Shown one piece after another: positions 55,914-63,937 of a DNA stretch of 64,000 nt. Position numbers and translations under genes: made by a program. Position 1 is the first letter of the stretch, and the number at the start of each line of letters is the position of its first letter. Source of the stretch: [Clostridium] leptum DSM 753 (GTDB lineage: Bacteria; Bacillota; Clostridia; Oscillospirales; Acutalibacteraceae); NCBI GenBank assembly GCA_000154345.1, contig DS480341.1, positions 26,124 through 90,123 of the forward strand. Direction: 5' to 3'. Below the pieces are notes generated by a model. That model was not told the origin of the DNA. It was given only the letters and a program-made list of their open reading frames with translations, and ran no database searches.

Positions 55914-56591
55914 TTATGCGAATGAAAAAGGCAGAGCCGCCAAATTCATAATTCCATTGTAAACCTGGGTTGTAAGCCAGCCCAGAGGGCGGCTGAGCAC
56001 GCCGGTAAACAGCAGGACAAAAACCGCCAGCATAATGATATTTTGATACCGGTAGTATTGATACACCATGCGGTCCGGCAAAAACGCCGCTAAAATCCGG
56101 GAACCATCCAGCGGCGGCAAAGGAATCAGGTTGAACACAGCCAGATTGATATTGATAGTAATATAGTACAGGAAAAAGGTGGCCACATAGCTCATAATCA
56201 CGCTGGTGGAATAGCCGGTCAAAAAAGCGATTAAATAGAAAATCAGCGCGCCGACGAAAGCGGCCAGCAGGTTAGAGACAGGCCCCGCCAAAGCGGTAAG
56301 GGCCATTTTAGCTTTCGCGTTCTTGGTGAAATAACGGGAATCCACCGGCACAGGCTTTGCCCAGCCGAAGCCGAACAGCAGAATACACAGGGCGCCGATC
56401 GGATCAATGGAGGGCATAGGATTTAACGTAAGCCTTCCCCGGTTTTTCGCTGTGGAATCTCCCATTCGGTACGCCACCCAGGCGTGAGCGCACTCGTGCA
56501 GAGGCAGCACCAGCAAAATAATGACCAAAACGGACAAGACCCGCATAAAAACTGTTTCCAAAGTAACTCCAGGCTGTAAAAACCATAGCAT
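55914..56591 (-). CDS. Site-2 protease family (M50) membrane metalloprotease
   Basis: The 225-residue membrane protein has about five hydrophobic segments and the zinc motif HECAH (HExxH, H32 and H36) within the second segment, and a second conserved block NLIPLPPLDGSRIL carrying the Asp third ligand. It belongs to the short, PDZ-less group near SpoIVFB/YwhC. It cleaves membrane-spanning substrates, but no target is evident. I chose the ATG at 56591 with AAAAGGAG 11 bases upstream; in-frame TTG and GTG starts lie 6 and 12 bases earlier. Its position upstream of scpA-scpB is common in Clostridia. Confidence 0.9.
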   Translation of the reverse strand: MLWFLQPGVTLETVFMRVLSVLVIILLVLPLHECAHAWVAYRMGDSTAKNRGRLTLNPMPSIDPIGALCILLFGFGWAKPVPVDSRYFTKNAKAKMALTALAGPVSNLLAAFVGALIFYLIAFLTGYSTSVIMSYVATFFLYYITININLAVFNLIPLPPLDGSRILAAFLPDRMVYQYYRYQNIIMLAVFVLLFTGVLSRPLGWLTTQVYNGIMNLAALPFSFA

Positions 56592-56718
56592 GGGCAAATT
56601 CACTCCTTTTACTTGATTAGTATTATATCGCCTGGCAAAAAAAAATACAAGAGAATCGGCTTTTTATGAACGAAATAAGAATAAAAGGGGGAGTTTTTCA
56701 GTTTTACGGAAAAAAAGC

Positions 56719-56747
56719 TTGCAATCCAGGCCGAAATCTGATAGAAT
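56719..56747 (+). promoter_or_regulatory. Promoter of rpmB
   Basis: TTGCAA (56719-56724), 17 bases, TAGAAT (56742-56747), about 40 bases before the L28 start. Confidence 0.65.
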
Positions 56748-56787
56748 ATCTAACGTTATCGATAGCGCTAAAAGGAGGTGCACACTC

Positions 56788-56976
56788 ATGGCTAAGTGTG
56801 AAATTTGTGGCAAGGACATGGCTTTTGGCATTCAGGTATCTCACTCACACAGACGTTCCAACAGAACTTGGAAACCCAACATTAAGCGTGTACGGGCAAT
56901 TGTGAATGGAAGCCCGAAGCGTATTTATGCCTGCACCCGTTGCTTGCGTTCTGGTAAGGTTACCCGCGCTGTGTAA
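56788..56976 (+). CDS. rpmB: 50S ribosomal protein L28
   Basis: The 62-residue ribosomal protein has the L28 pattern: MAKCEICGKDM at the start, HSHRRSNRTWKPN in the middle and CTRCLRSGKVTRAV at the end. Two CxxC pairs (about 4-7 and 50-53) indicate the zinc-binding form. The ATG at 56788 has AAAGGAGGTG nine bases upstream; an upstream in-frame ATG is not conserved. A promoter and a terminator flank the gene, so it is monocistronic on the plus strand, surrounded by minus-strand genes. Confidence 0.97.
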   Translation: MAKCEICGKDMAFGIQVSHSHRRSNRTWKPNIKRVRAIVNGSPKRIYACTRCLRSGKVTRAV

Positions 56977-57017
56977 TGGCAACGAAGAAAGCGAGCCTTT
57001 CAAAACCATAAAAAGAG

Positions 57018-57045
57018 AGGGACCGGTAAAGCCGGTCCCTTTTAT
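57018..57045 (+). terminator. Terminator of rpmB
   Basis: AGGGACCGG (57018-57026) pairs with CCGGTCCCT (57032-57040), then TTTTATT. It lies about 40 bases past the stop. Confidence 0.9.
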
Positions 57046-57106
57046 TATCGCTGCCTGGAAAGACTTTTTAACAGCATAGCTGCAGTTCGCTGATACCATC
57101 TAAAAG

Positions 57107-57165
57107 AGGCCGGCGTGGATAAGAGCTTTTTGCTTCACAAGCTCTTACCCACGCCGGCCTTTTTA
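57107..57165. terminator. Bidirectional terminator after plsY
   Basis: AGGCCGGCGTGG (57107-57118) with CCACGCCGGCCT (57149-57160), and inner AAGAGCTT with AAGCTCTT, with a T run to 57165 on the plus strand and AAAAG on the other side. It lies right before the plsY stop (57168). Confidence 0.8.
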
Positions 57166-57167
57166 TT

Positions 57168-57887
57168 TTAATTTTTCCGCTTCTTGGCGGTAATCTTCTT
57201 TTCCTCGCCCCGCAGGATCCGCCCAATATTAGCATGGTGCTTTCCCACCACCAAGGCCGCCAAAATCAGGGAAAACGCTGTAGTAACCACAACGTAGGCC
57301 AAGGAATATCCTTTGTCGAAGCTATAGCTCAGGTTCGGCCGATAATCGGCAAAATAGGTCACCAAAAAAGTGCCGATAGGCAGGCTGACCGCGGCGCTGA
57401 TGGATGCCAGGGAAATGATCTTGGAAATTAGAAAAACAATCAGGAACACGCCGACCACAATTAAAAAGATGCGCCAATCAATGATTAAAATCAACGCGGC
57501 GGATGTGAGAACCCCTTTTCCGCCCTTAAAGTGAAAATAAAGCGGGAAAACATGGCCCAGAATACACGCCACCCCCGCCAGATAAATTCCACACTGTTTC
57601 ACGATAAATGGCGCGCCGGATGCCTGGAAAACGAGCATCCCTAAGTAAACCGCCAAGAGGCCCTTGGCAAAATCGAATATGAAGGTCAAAATGGACGGAA
57701 GCTTTCCCACCGAACGCAGCACGTTGGTAAAGCCAGCATTGCCGCTGCCCATGGTCCGGATATCCTTTTTATCGAACAGCCGGGTAAAAATAATTGAAAA
57801 GCTGACGCTCCCTACCAAATAACCGATGACCACAGTCGCTAAAATCTGCAAGCCGTAATCTCTGAGTAAAGCTATCACCTGTTCCAT
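57168..57887 (-). CDS. plsY: Acyl-phosphate:glycerol-3-phosphate acyltransferase PlsY
   Basis: The 239-residue membrane enzyme transfers an acyl group from acyl-phosphate to glycerol-3-phosphate, the first step in membrane phospholipid synthesis. The three family motifs are present: GSVSFSIIF near 26 with DIRTMGSGNAGFTNVLRSVG, LGHVFPLYFHFKGGKGV, and in the last third SYSFDKGYSL after a basic tail. Five to seven membrane segments are seen. It follows der by 24 bases in the same direction, forming a conserved der-plsY pair. A strong hairpin lies past the stop. The length (about 200) is slightly extended by a loop and a basic C-terminus. Confidence 0.94.
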   Translation of the reverse strand: MEQVIALLRDYGLQILATVVIGYLVGSVSFSIIFTRLFDKKDIRTMGSGNAGFTNVLRSVGKLPSILTFIFDFAKGLLAVYLGMLVFQASGAPFIVKQCGIYLAGVACILGHVFPLYFHFKGGKGVLTSAALILIIDWRIFLIVVGVFLIVFLISKIISLASISAAVSLPIGTFLVTYFADYRPNLSYSFDKGYSLAYVVVTTAFSLILAALVVGKHHANIGRILRGEEKKITAKKRKN

Positions 57888-57911
57888 GAAGAAACCGCCT
57901 CTCCCTTTCTC

Positions 57912-59234
57912 TTATTTGTCTCCCCGCTCACGAATCAAAAAGCGGATAGGGGTTCCCTCCATCCCGAAGGTCTCCCGGATTCTGTTTTCCAAATAACGCT
58001 GATAAGAAAAATGGAAGAGCTCGGCCCGGTTCACAAAGCACACGAACGTAGGCGGCTTAGTGGAAGCCTGGGTCATATAATAAATCTTCAGCCTTTTTCC
58101 CTTATCCGTAGGCGGCTGCACCCGGGCGGTCGCCTGAGCCAGAACATCGTTGAGCATACCGGTAGTAATCCGCATGGCATTGAAGTTAGCCACCCTTTGG
58201 ATCAGCTCAAACAGCTGATCCAGCCGCTGGCCTGTCTTGGCGGAGATGAAAACCATCGGCGCGTAGGCCATAAAAGAGAAATCCACCTCCAGCTTTTTCC
58301 GGTATTCCTGCATAGTTCTGCCGTCCTTTTCCACGGCGTCCCATTTGTTTACCGCGATGACGCAGCCCTTTCCCGCCTCATGGGCCAGTCCCGCCACCTT
58401 GGAATCCTGCTCAGTAAAGCCCTCGGTGGCGTCGATCATAATCACGCATACGTCGGAACGGTCGATGGCCATCTGCGCCCGGATCACGCTATATTTCTCA
58501 ATCTCATCATCCACCCTGCTTTTTCTGCGGATGCCCGCGGTATCGATCAGAGTGAACCGGCCGTAATCATTCTCAATCTGGGTGTCGATAGCGTCTCTGG
58601 TAGTTCCAGCGATATCAGAAACGATGCACCGGTCCTCTCCGGCGATTTGATTGATGAGGGAGGATTTTCCGGCGTTGGGCTTGCCGATCACCGCCACCCG
58701 AATGTTCTCAAGGCCTTCCTCCTCTTCCGCTTCCTCGGGAAGATGCTCAAACACCGCGTCCAGCAAATCGCCGGTGCCGTGGCCGTGGACTGACGATACC
58801 TGGATCGGGTCGCCCAGCCCCAAATTATAAAACTCATAAAATTCCGCCGGAGGCTCTCCGATGCCGTCGCATTTGTTGACGCAAAGCACCACCGGCCTGC
58901 CGCTTTTCAGCAGCATGGCCGCCACCTCACTGTCAGTGGCCACCACGCCGGTTTTCACGTCCGTCACCAACACAATGACATCTGCGGTATCAATGGCAAG
59001 CTCCGCCTGGCGGCGCATCTGAGACAAAATCACGTCGTCGGAATAAGGTTCGATTCCGCCGGTATCCACCAGGGTGACCTTCCGGCTTCTCCACTCGCAC
59101 TCTCCGTAAATCCGGTCACGGGTTACGCCGGGGGTATCGTTGACAATGGCTACCCTCTGACCGATCAATTTATTAAACAAAGTCGATTTCCCTACATTGG
59201 GCCTGCCTACAATGGCAACAACTGGCATTGACAT
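57912..59234 (-). CDS. der: Ribosome biogenesis GTPase Der (EngA)
   Basis: The 440-residue protein has two GTPase domains in tandem, unique to Der: first P-loop GRPNVGKST (10-18), second GKPNAGKSS (about 183), each with DTxG (DTGGIE and DTAGIRRK) and NKxD (NKCDG and NKWDA) motifs. A KH-like domain ends the protein. It acts in large-subunit assembly. The ATG has GGGAG nine bases upstream and shares one base with the stop of the DUF512 gene (TAATG), implying coupled translation. Length is normal. Confidence 0.97.
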   Translation of the reverse strand: MSMPVVAIVGRPNVGKSTLFNKLIGQRVAIVNDTPGVTRDRIYGECEWRSRKVTLVDTGGIEPYSDDVILSQMRRQAELAIDTADVIVLVTDVKTGVVATDSEVAAMLLKSGRPVVLCVNKCDGIGEPPAEFYEFYNLGLGDPIQVSSVHGHGTGDLLDAVFEHLPEEAEEEEGLENIRVAVIGKPNAGKSSLINQIAGEDRCIVSDIAGTTRDAIDTQIENDYGRFTLIDTAGIRRKSRVDDEIEKYSVIRAQMAIDRSDVCVIMIDATEGFTEQDSKVAGLAHEAGKGCVIAVNKWDAVEKDGRTMQEYRKKLEVDFSFMAYAPMVFISAKTGQRLDQLFELIQRVANFNAMRITTGMLNDVLAQATARVQPPTDKGKRLKIYYMTQASTKPPTFVCFVNRAELFHFSYQRYLENRIRETFGMEGTPIRFLIRERGDK

Positions 59235-60547
59235 TATGACTCACTCCCTAATATGGCATCCAAAAATGCGTAGCCGTCATTGGGCACGGGACGCACCGGC
59301 ACCTTTAAGGCCGCCTCTACATCCTGAAGGCTCACGTCATCTAAAAACAAATCTCCCTCCCGCCGCAGCATACAGGCGGGAATCAGCAGCTCGTCTCCCA
59401 AGTCTACGGAAGAAAGCTGCTCGATCAAATCCGTTCCTGTCACCAGGCCGGAGACGGTAATAGTCTCCCCAAAAAAGCGGTTGACAATGGGCGTCACCCG
59501 TCCGGAAATGTGTGGGAATTTTTTTATTGCGTCATCCAAAAAGCCTCGAATATATTCCCTCGGCGCCATTCCCGTGGCAATGGTGATTTCCCGTTTCCTT
59601 CCCCCGGTCTCCCCGGCTTCCTCCAGGGCACTGTAGAACTCATCCATTAGCAGCGGCAAAAGCCCCACCCCATTTTCCAGCATGGAAAAATCCTCGTAAA
59701 ACCCAGCGGGAGGCAGCGGCCTTTCCGCTTTTAAATAAAACTCATCGCCCGGATAAGCCACCCGGGTTCCGTACTTTTGAAGGCATTTCTCCCCAAAGCT
59801 TTCGATCAAATCAATGGCCTCCCCCGCCGTTTCCCTGGTAAAGGAACGCATCTCAGGCAGATTCTGCCGGTATCTGGTGATTCCTACCGGCACAACGGCT
59901 ACCGCCTGAACCTGGGGGCACATGGTTTCCAGATCGCTTAACGTGCGCTTCAGCTCTTCGCCGTCGTTATAGCCGGGACATAAAACAATCTGGCAGTTGA
60001 TTTTGATCCCCGCCTGAGCAAACCGCCGGATAATCGAAAGCGCCTCTCCGGCACGGGGATTTTTCATCATTTTCACCCTAAGCTCCGGGTTGGTGGTGTG
60101 AACCGAAATATTCATAGGGCTGATGTGCATTTTGATTATACGGCTAATTTCGTGTTCCGTCAAATTGGTCAGGGTCACGTAATTGCCAAACAAGAAGGAA
60201 AGGCGGGAATCGTCATCCTTAAAATAAAGGCTTTTCCTCAGGCCCTTCGGAAGCTGGTCAATAAAGCAAAATACGCATTTGTTTTTGCAGCTGTGCTGCC
60301 GATCCATCAAATAGGTTTCAAATTCCAGGCCGATTTCCTCATATTCCGGCTTTTTCAAAGAAACCGTACGGCGTTCTCCCCGGTTGTTTTCCAACTCCAG
60401 GACCAAAGCTGTATTCAATTGGTAAAAGCGGTAATCCAGCACATCCATAATCTCATTGCCGTTTAAGGTCAGCAGCCTTTCCCCGGCCTGAATTCCATGC
60501 CGGTAGGCCGGGCTGTGCTTTCTCACCCCGCTGATGGTGACCGCCAA
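59234..60547 (-). CDS. DUF512 PDZ-radical SAM-like protein
   Basis: The 437-residue protein has a PDZ-like N-terminus (about 1-60), then a cluster motif C-K-N-K-C-V-F-C (C87, C91, C94; the CxxxCxxC of radical SAM enzymes), then a TIM-barrel-like stretch with TNLTEHEISRI and CPGYNDGEEL, and the DUF512 domain (about 210-400). Members are often coded directly beside Der in Clostridia, and this one shares the TAATG junction with der. The biochemical role is unknown; a ribosome- or tRNA-related modification is a guess from context. The start has AAGGGATGATC upstream, weak. An rpmF-type gene lies upstream. Confidence 0.9.
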   Translation of the reverse strand: MAVTISGVRKHSPAYRHGIQAGERLLTLNGNEIMDVLDYRFYQLNTALVLELENNRGERRTVSLKKPEYEEIGLEFETYLMDRQHSCKNKCVFCFIDQLPKGLRKSLYFKDDDSRLSFLFGNYVTLTNLTEHEISRIIKMHISPMNISVHTTNPELRVKMMKNPRAGEALSIIRRFAQAGIKINCQIVLCPGYNDGEELKRTLSDLETMCPQVQAVAVVPVGITRYRQNLPEMRSFTRETAGEAIDLIESFGEKCLQKYGTRVAYPGDEFYLKAERPLPPAGFYEDFSMLENGVGLLPLLMDEFYSALEEAGETGGRKREITIATGMAPREYIRGFLDDAIKKFPHISGRVTPIVNRFFGETITVSGLVTGTDLIEQLSSVDLGDELLIPACMLRREGDLFLDDVSLQDVEAALKVPVRPVPNDGYAFLDAILGSES

Positions 60548-60605
60548 AAGATCATCCCTTTCCGCCCGTGTTTCTATGAAAGCTAAAAACTGAGGTTTTT
60601 ACGGT

Positions 60606-60637
60606 TTCTCTATTTTTTCAGATAAAAAAATAGAGAA
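60606..60637. repeat. AT-rich hairpin after rpmF
   Basis: TTCTCTATTTTTT (60606-60618) pairs with AAAAAATAGAGAA (60625-60637) around a short loop. It lies between rpmF and the DUF512 start on the minus strand. It could weaken read-through but has no T run outside the stem. Confidence 0.45.
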
Positions 60638-60678
60638 GGATTTCTCCCCCTCTGTTTTTTCAAAAATCAAAAAGCAGC

Positions 60679-60861
60679 TTACGCTTCCTTTTTGATTACT
60701 TCCCTGCCCTTGTAGTAACCGCAGCTACCGCAAACTCTATGGGGAGTTTTAAACTCGCCGCACTGAGGACATTTCATCAAAGCAGGAGCATCCAGTTTCC
60801 AAACGTTGGAACGTCTGGTATTTTTTCTTGCGTGAGAGCTTTTTCTCTTGGGTACCGCCAT
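60679..60861 (-). CDS. rpmF: 50S ribosomal protein L32
   Basis: The 60-residue protein begins MAVPKRKSSHARKNTRR, the classic L32 opening, and carries two cysteine pairs, CPQC and CGSC (about 31-34 and 44-47), that bind zinc. AAGGAGGTG precedes the ATG by 6 bases. It is the second gene of the conserved yceD-rpmF pair, 45 bases after the yceD stop. It is structural in the large ribosomal subunit. Confidence 0.97.
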   Translation of the reverse strand: MAVPKRKSSHARKNTRRSNVWKLDAPALMKCPQCGEFKTPHRVCGSCGYYKGREVIKKEA

Positions 60862-60905
60862 TGTCAGCACCTCCTTACAGAATTAAAGGTCGGAAGGAAT
60901 CTTCC

Positions 60906-61400
60906 TCAGTCTATCAGTTTCTTTAGGATCTCCAAGCGGGGATCCACCTGACGCGCAGAACAGCCGCATTTCCCTTCATTCAGGTTTTTTCCGCACTGAG
61001 GGCACAAGCCCTTGCAATCCGGCTTGCACAGGAATTTTGTGGGCAATTCCAGCAAAATATCTTCCCGCAGCAGATCGTCCAGCTCGATGCTCTCGTTTTC
61101 CACCAGAAGAAACGTGTCGTTTTCCTCATCGTTTAAGGCGTTTACCAGAACATGCTGAAACGAAAACCGGTATGCCCTCTGTGTTTCCGCCGCACAGCGG
61201 TCACAGGGGCAGCGGAAATCAAACGCAACATCCGCTTTTAAATGGATCGCTCCCGCCCGGTTCTCAGCCTGCGCCGTTACCGAAACCGGCGTAATAAACG
61301 GACGCACGCCCGAAAAGACGACCTGAGACAAATCCATTTCATAATGAAGATCTTTTTTACCGCCATCCTCTAAAAACAAGTTTTTTAATTCAAGCAGCAT
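60906..61400 (-). CDS. yceD: YceD/DUF177 family protein
   Basis: The 164-residue protein is the DUF177 family member found upstream of rpmF in most bacteria. It has the LRxDILLELP-type segment (DDLLREDILLELP), a C-rich end CKPDCKGLCPQCGKNLNEG, and an early FRCPCDRC cluster. The two cysteine sets may bind zinc. It is linked to 23S rRNA processing in plants and E. coli. The promoter at 61430-61458 is a perfect consensus, and rpmF follows. The start is an ATG with GGAGG nearby. Confidence 0.93.
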   Translation of the reverse strand: MLLELKNLFLEDGGKKDLHYEMDLSQVVFSGVRPFITPVSVTAQAENRAGAIHLKADVAFDFRCPCDRCAAETQRAYRFSFQHVLVNALNDEENDTFLLVENESIELDDLLREDILLELPTKFLCKPDCKGLCPQCGKNLNEGKCGCSARQVDPRLEILKKLID

Positions 61401-61429
61401 AAAATAATCCTCCCTATTACACCTTAAGT

Positions 61430-61458
61430 ATTATAAAGGTTCTTGTTCCCTTTGTCAA
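61430..61458 (-). promoter_or_regulatory. Perfect consensus promoter of yceD-rpmF
   Basis: On the minus strand: TTGACA (61458-61453), 17 bases, TATAAT (61435-61430), 30 bases before the start. Confidence 0.88.
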
Positions 61459-61490
61459 CTAAAATCTTAGGAATTCCCCTCAGTTTCCAT

Positions 61491-61518
61491 TTGCAGGAAA
61501 CCGAAAACATGCTATAAT
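61491..61518 (+). promoter_or_regulatory. Promoter of the murT-gatD operon
   Basis: TTGCAG (61491-61496), 16 bases, TATAAT (61513-61518), with an extended TGC before the -10. The leader to the murT region is about 200 bases. Confidence 0.65.
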
Positions 61519-61801
61519 AACCCTAGCGCGGGAGCCCGGTTCCTTCTCAGCAGCGCGCACGGCGGAAAACGGCAGACAGCTTGCTCTGTTTTTGTCCCGC
61601 AGCTTAACGACGCTGCCTTTTACCCAAAACGCAATGCCACCTTTTAAGGGATTTCCCTTCCTTGTTTAAGCTCCGCTTTTACCTTTCTCTCTTAGCAGTA
61701 TAACCAGTAAAGTGAGGTTTCCTGACGAATGAAAAATTCTTTGTGATTCTTGTCTGCAAACGATCCGGCTGATCGGCAGGCTGACCGGCCGGGGCAGCTC
61801 C

Positions 61802-63067
61802 TTGCCGGGACAGATCGCTCTAAAGCTCGACCCGGATATTCTGAGTAAAATCAAAATGCCCCCCTATATTGTCGCCGTCACCGGCAGCAACGGCAAAACC
61901 TCCACCGTGGAGCTGATCGCCCGCATCCTGAAGGATGCAGGGAAAAGCTTCGCCTACAACAAGGAAGGCTCGAATCAGATCGAGGGTGTTACCACCCTGA
62001 TTCTGGAGCACTGCACTTTTTCCGGCAAGGTCAAGCCCGAGATCATTTTAATTGAAAGCGACGAGCGGTTCGCCAAATATACCTTCCGGTATTTCTCTCC
62101 AACCCATTACATCATCACCAACCTTTACCGGGACCAGCTGACCCGGAACGGCCATCCGGAATGGGTAGCCCACGCCATCGAGGAAAGCATCCGTCCCGAA
62201 ACCCAGCTAGTGCTCAACGCTGACGACCCGCTGGTTTCCAAGTTCGGCCTGGGACGGGACAACACCGTTTATTTCGGAGCGGACAGGCTTCCCCAATCCA
62301 CCGACAGCTGCACCTCCCTTTACAATGATGGAAAATATTGTCCCAACTGCAAGCAGCCTTTAGAGTATGCGTTTTATCATTATAACCACATCGGAAAATT
62401 TCATTGTCCCAGCTGCGGCCTTCGCAGCTGTCCCACCGCCTATACGGTCACCAGCGCCGATCTGGATGAAAGCTCTGTGGTGATCAATGAAAAATACAGG
62501 CTTCGGCTGGCGTTTTCCAGCTTTTACATGATGTACAACACTCTGGCCGCTTTTGCCGCCGCCTCTTTGCTGGGCGTGGCGCCGGAGTCCATAGTGCGGA
62601 GCATCAGCGACTACACCCTGCAAAACGGCAGGATCGTTCGTTTTGCAATCGGCCGGCATCCGGGAGTTCTGCTGGCCTCCAAGCACGAAAATTCCGTTTC
62701 CTACGATCAGAGCCTGCGGGCGGCGGTGGCCGGCGGCCGGCCGAAAACCGTGATTATTATCGTAGACGCGGTGAGCCGCAAATATTTCACCTCGGATGTC
62801 TCCTGGCTTTGGGACATTGACTTTGAGCTTTTAAAGAGCGAAAATGTCCAGCGGATCGTTTTGGCCGGTCTTTACTGCAATGATCTGGCGACCCGGTTTG
62901 ATTACACTGAAATTCCCCAGGAGAAAATCACCGTCATCAGCGATATCGGAGAGGCTGTTTCCTGGCTGGCTGAAAATGCCGTGGGCGAAATTCTGGCTGT
63001 CACCTGCTTTTCCGATAAGGGAAAATTCCTTTCCCATGTCCAGCCGCAAAAGGAGGCCAAACCATGA
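61802..63067 (+). CDS. murT: Lipid II isoglutaminyl synthase subunit MurT (Mur ligase fold), N-terminus probably disrupted
   Basis: The readable frame gives 421 residues: a Mur ligase with P-loop GSNGKTST (28-35), a zinc ribbon CPNC...CPSC in an insertion (about 180-205), and a C-terminal domain with DVSWLWDID, which holds the MurT aspartate that faces GatD. MurT amidates the D-Glu of lipid II together with GatD. The only start in frame is a TTG at 61802 without a ribosome binding site, and it omits about 25 family-typical residues. Those residues are encoded upstream in frame from about 61733, but the ATG at 61729 is one base out of frame. A one-base indel in AAAAA (61732-61736) would fix it. 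Confidence 0.85.
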   Translation: MPGQIALKLDPDILSKIKMPPYIVAVTGSNGKTSTVELIARILKDAGKSFAYNKEGSNQIEGVTTLILEHCTFSGKVKPEIILIESDERFAKYTFRYFSPTHYIITNLYRDQLTRNGHPEWVAHAIEESIRPETQLVLNADDPLVSKFGLGRDNTVYFGADRLPQSTDSCTSLYNDGKYCPNCKQPLEYAFYHYNHIGKFHCPSCGLRSCPTAYTVTSADLDESSVVINEKYRLRLAFSSFYMMYNTLAAFAAASLLGVAPESIVRSISDYTLQNGRIVRFAIGRHPGVLLASKHENSVSYDQSLRAAVAGGRPKTVIIIVDAVSRKYFTSDVSWLWDIDFELLKSENVQRIVLAGLYCNDLATRFDYTEIPQEKITVISDIGEAVSWLAENAVGEILAVTCFSDKGKFLSHVQPQKEAKP

Positions 63068-63789
63068 AACTGCTCCATCTGTATTATGATCTGATGAATT
63101 TATACGGAGAATACGCCAATATGGCGGTCTTAGCCAGCCGGCTGAAAGGCCAGGGGCTTGAGATCACCGTGGACCGCAAAACCCTGGGAGATGCTTTTGA
63201 CTGTTCTCAATATGATTTTATTTATCTCGGCGCAGGCATGGAAAGCAGTCAAAAGGCGGCCCTCTCGGATCTTCTCCCCCACCGCGGAGAGCTTGCCTCC
63301 GCCATAGGGCAGGGTTCGGTGCTTCTGTTCACCGGCAACGCCTTCGAGCTTCTGGGCAGTTCCATCACGGATGCAAGCGGAAGGGAATATCCTGCCCTCG
63401 GCTTTTCAAAATTTACCGTTCAGGAAACCGATGCCCGCATCACCGGCGACGTAATCTGCCAATGCGCGCAAATCAAGGAACCGGTCGTGGGCTTTGTTAA
63501 TAAATGCACCCTAATCAAAGGGATCGAAGCCCCGCTGTTTACCGTTTCCATGGGCCCCGGCAACCAAGCCGGCGACCCTCGGGAGGGCCTTTGCCTGGGA
63601 AATGTGTTCGGCACCCATTTGACCGGCCCTATTCTGGTCAAGAATCCCAGCTTTCTCGACTATATCACCGATCTGCTTGGAAAAAGGCAGCAGCCCCAGT
63701 TTGAGCTTTCTCCGATGGATAATCCTCATCCGCTTCGGGCTTACGAGATCACGCTTCAGGAATTGACCAAGCGCCGCGACGGCGTTTAA
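63064..63789 (+). CDS. gatD: GatD-like glutamine amidotransferase subunit lacking the catalytic cysteine
   Basis: The 241-residue protein is the partner gene of murT, overlapping it by four bases. It has the class I GATase fold of GatD/CobQ: GAGMESSQKAAL (57-68), the nucleophile-elbow region at 86-98, and GTHLTGPIL with the expected histidine (H185). The elbow reads F-T-G-N-A-F-E-L-L-G where characterised GatD has C-G-G-Y-Q, so the nucleophile cysteine is missing. The substrate loop GFENH is also altered (GFVNK). It may be an inactive or ammonia-dependent partner of MurT, or use a different chemistry. Confidence 0.85.
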   Translation: MKLLHLYYDLMNLYGEYANMAVLASRLKGQGLEITVDRKTLGDAFDCSQYDFIYLGAGMESSQKAALSDLLPHRGELASAIGQGSVLLFTGNAFELLGSSITDASGREYPALGFSKFTVQETDARITGDVICQCAQIKEPVVGFVNKCTLIKGIEAPLFTVSMGPGNQAGDPREGLCLGNVFGTHLTGPILVKNPSFLDYITDLLGKRQQPQFELSPMDNPHPLRAYEITLQELTKRRDGV

Positions 63790-63937
63790 AAGCTGGCGGA
63801 GGCGGCCTGCCTGATGCTCAGCTTTTTCGCTGCCGGCCTTTCACTCCATTCAGCCGGATTGCTTGCTTCCTCTGGTTAATTCCTCGCGGGGCCGTCAATA
63901 GTCTCCGCTGAAGCATTCAAGCTATAAAAAACGCCGA

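Larger units (their letters stand above)
61401..61728. other. Divergent intergenic region between yceD and murT
   Basis: This contains two divergent promoters (61430-61458 minus, 61491-61518 plus) and a 200-base murT leader. A weak hairpin followed by TTTTTG lies near 61571-61595. No gene is evident. Confidence 0.55.
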
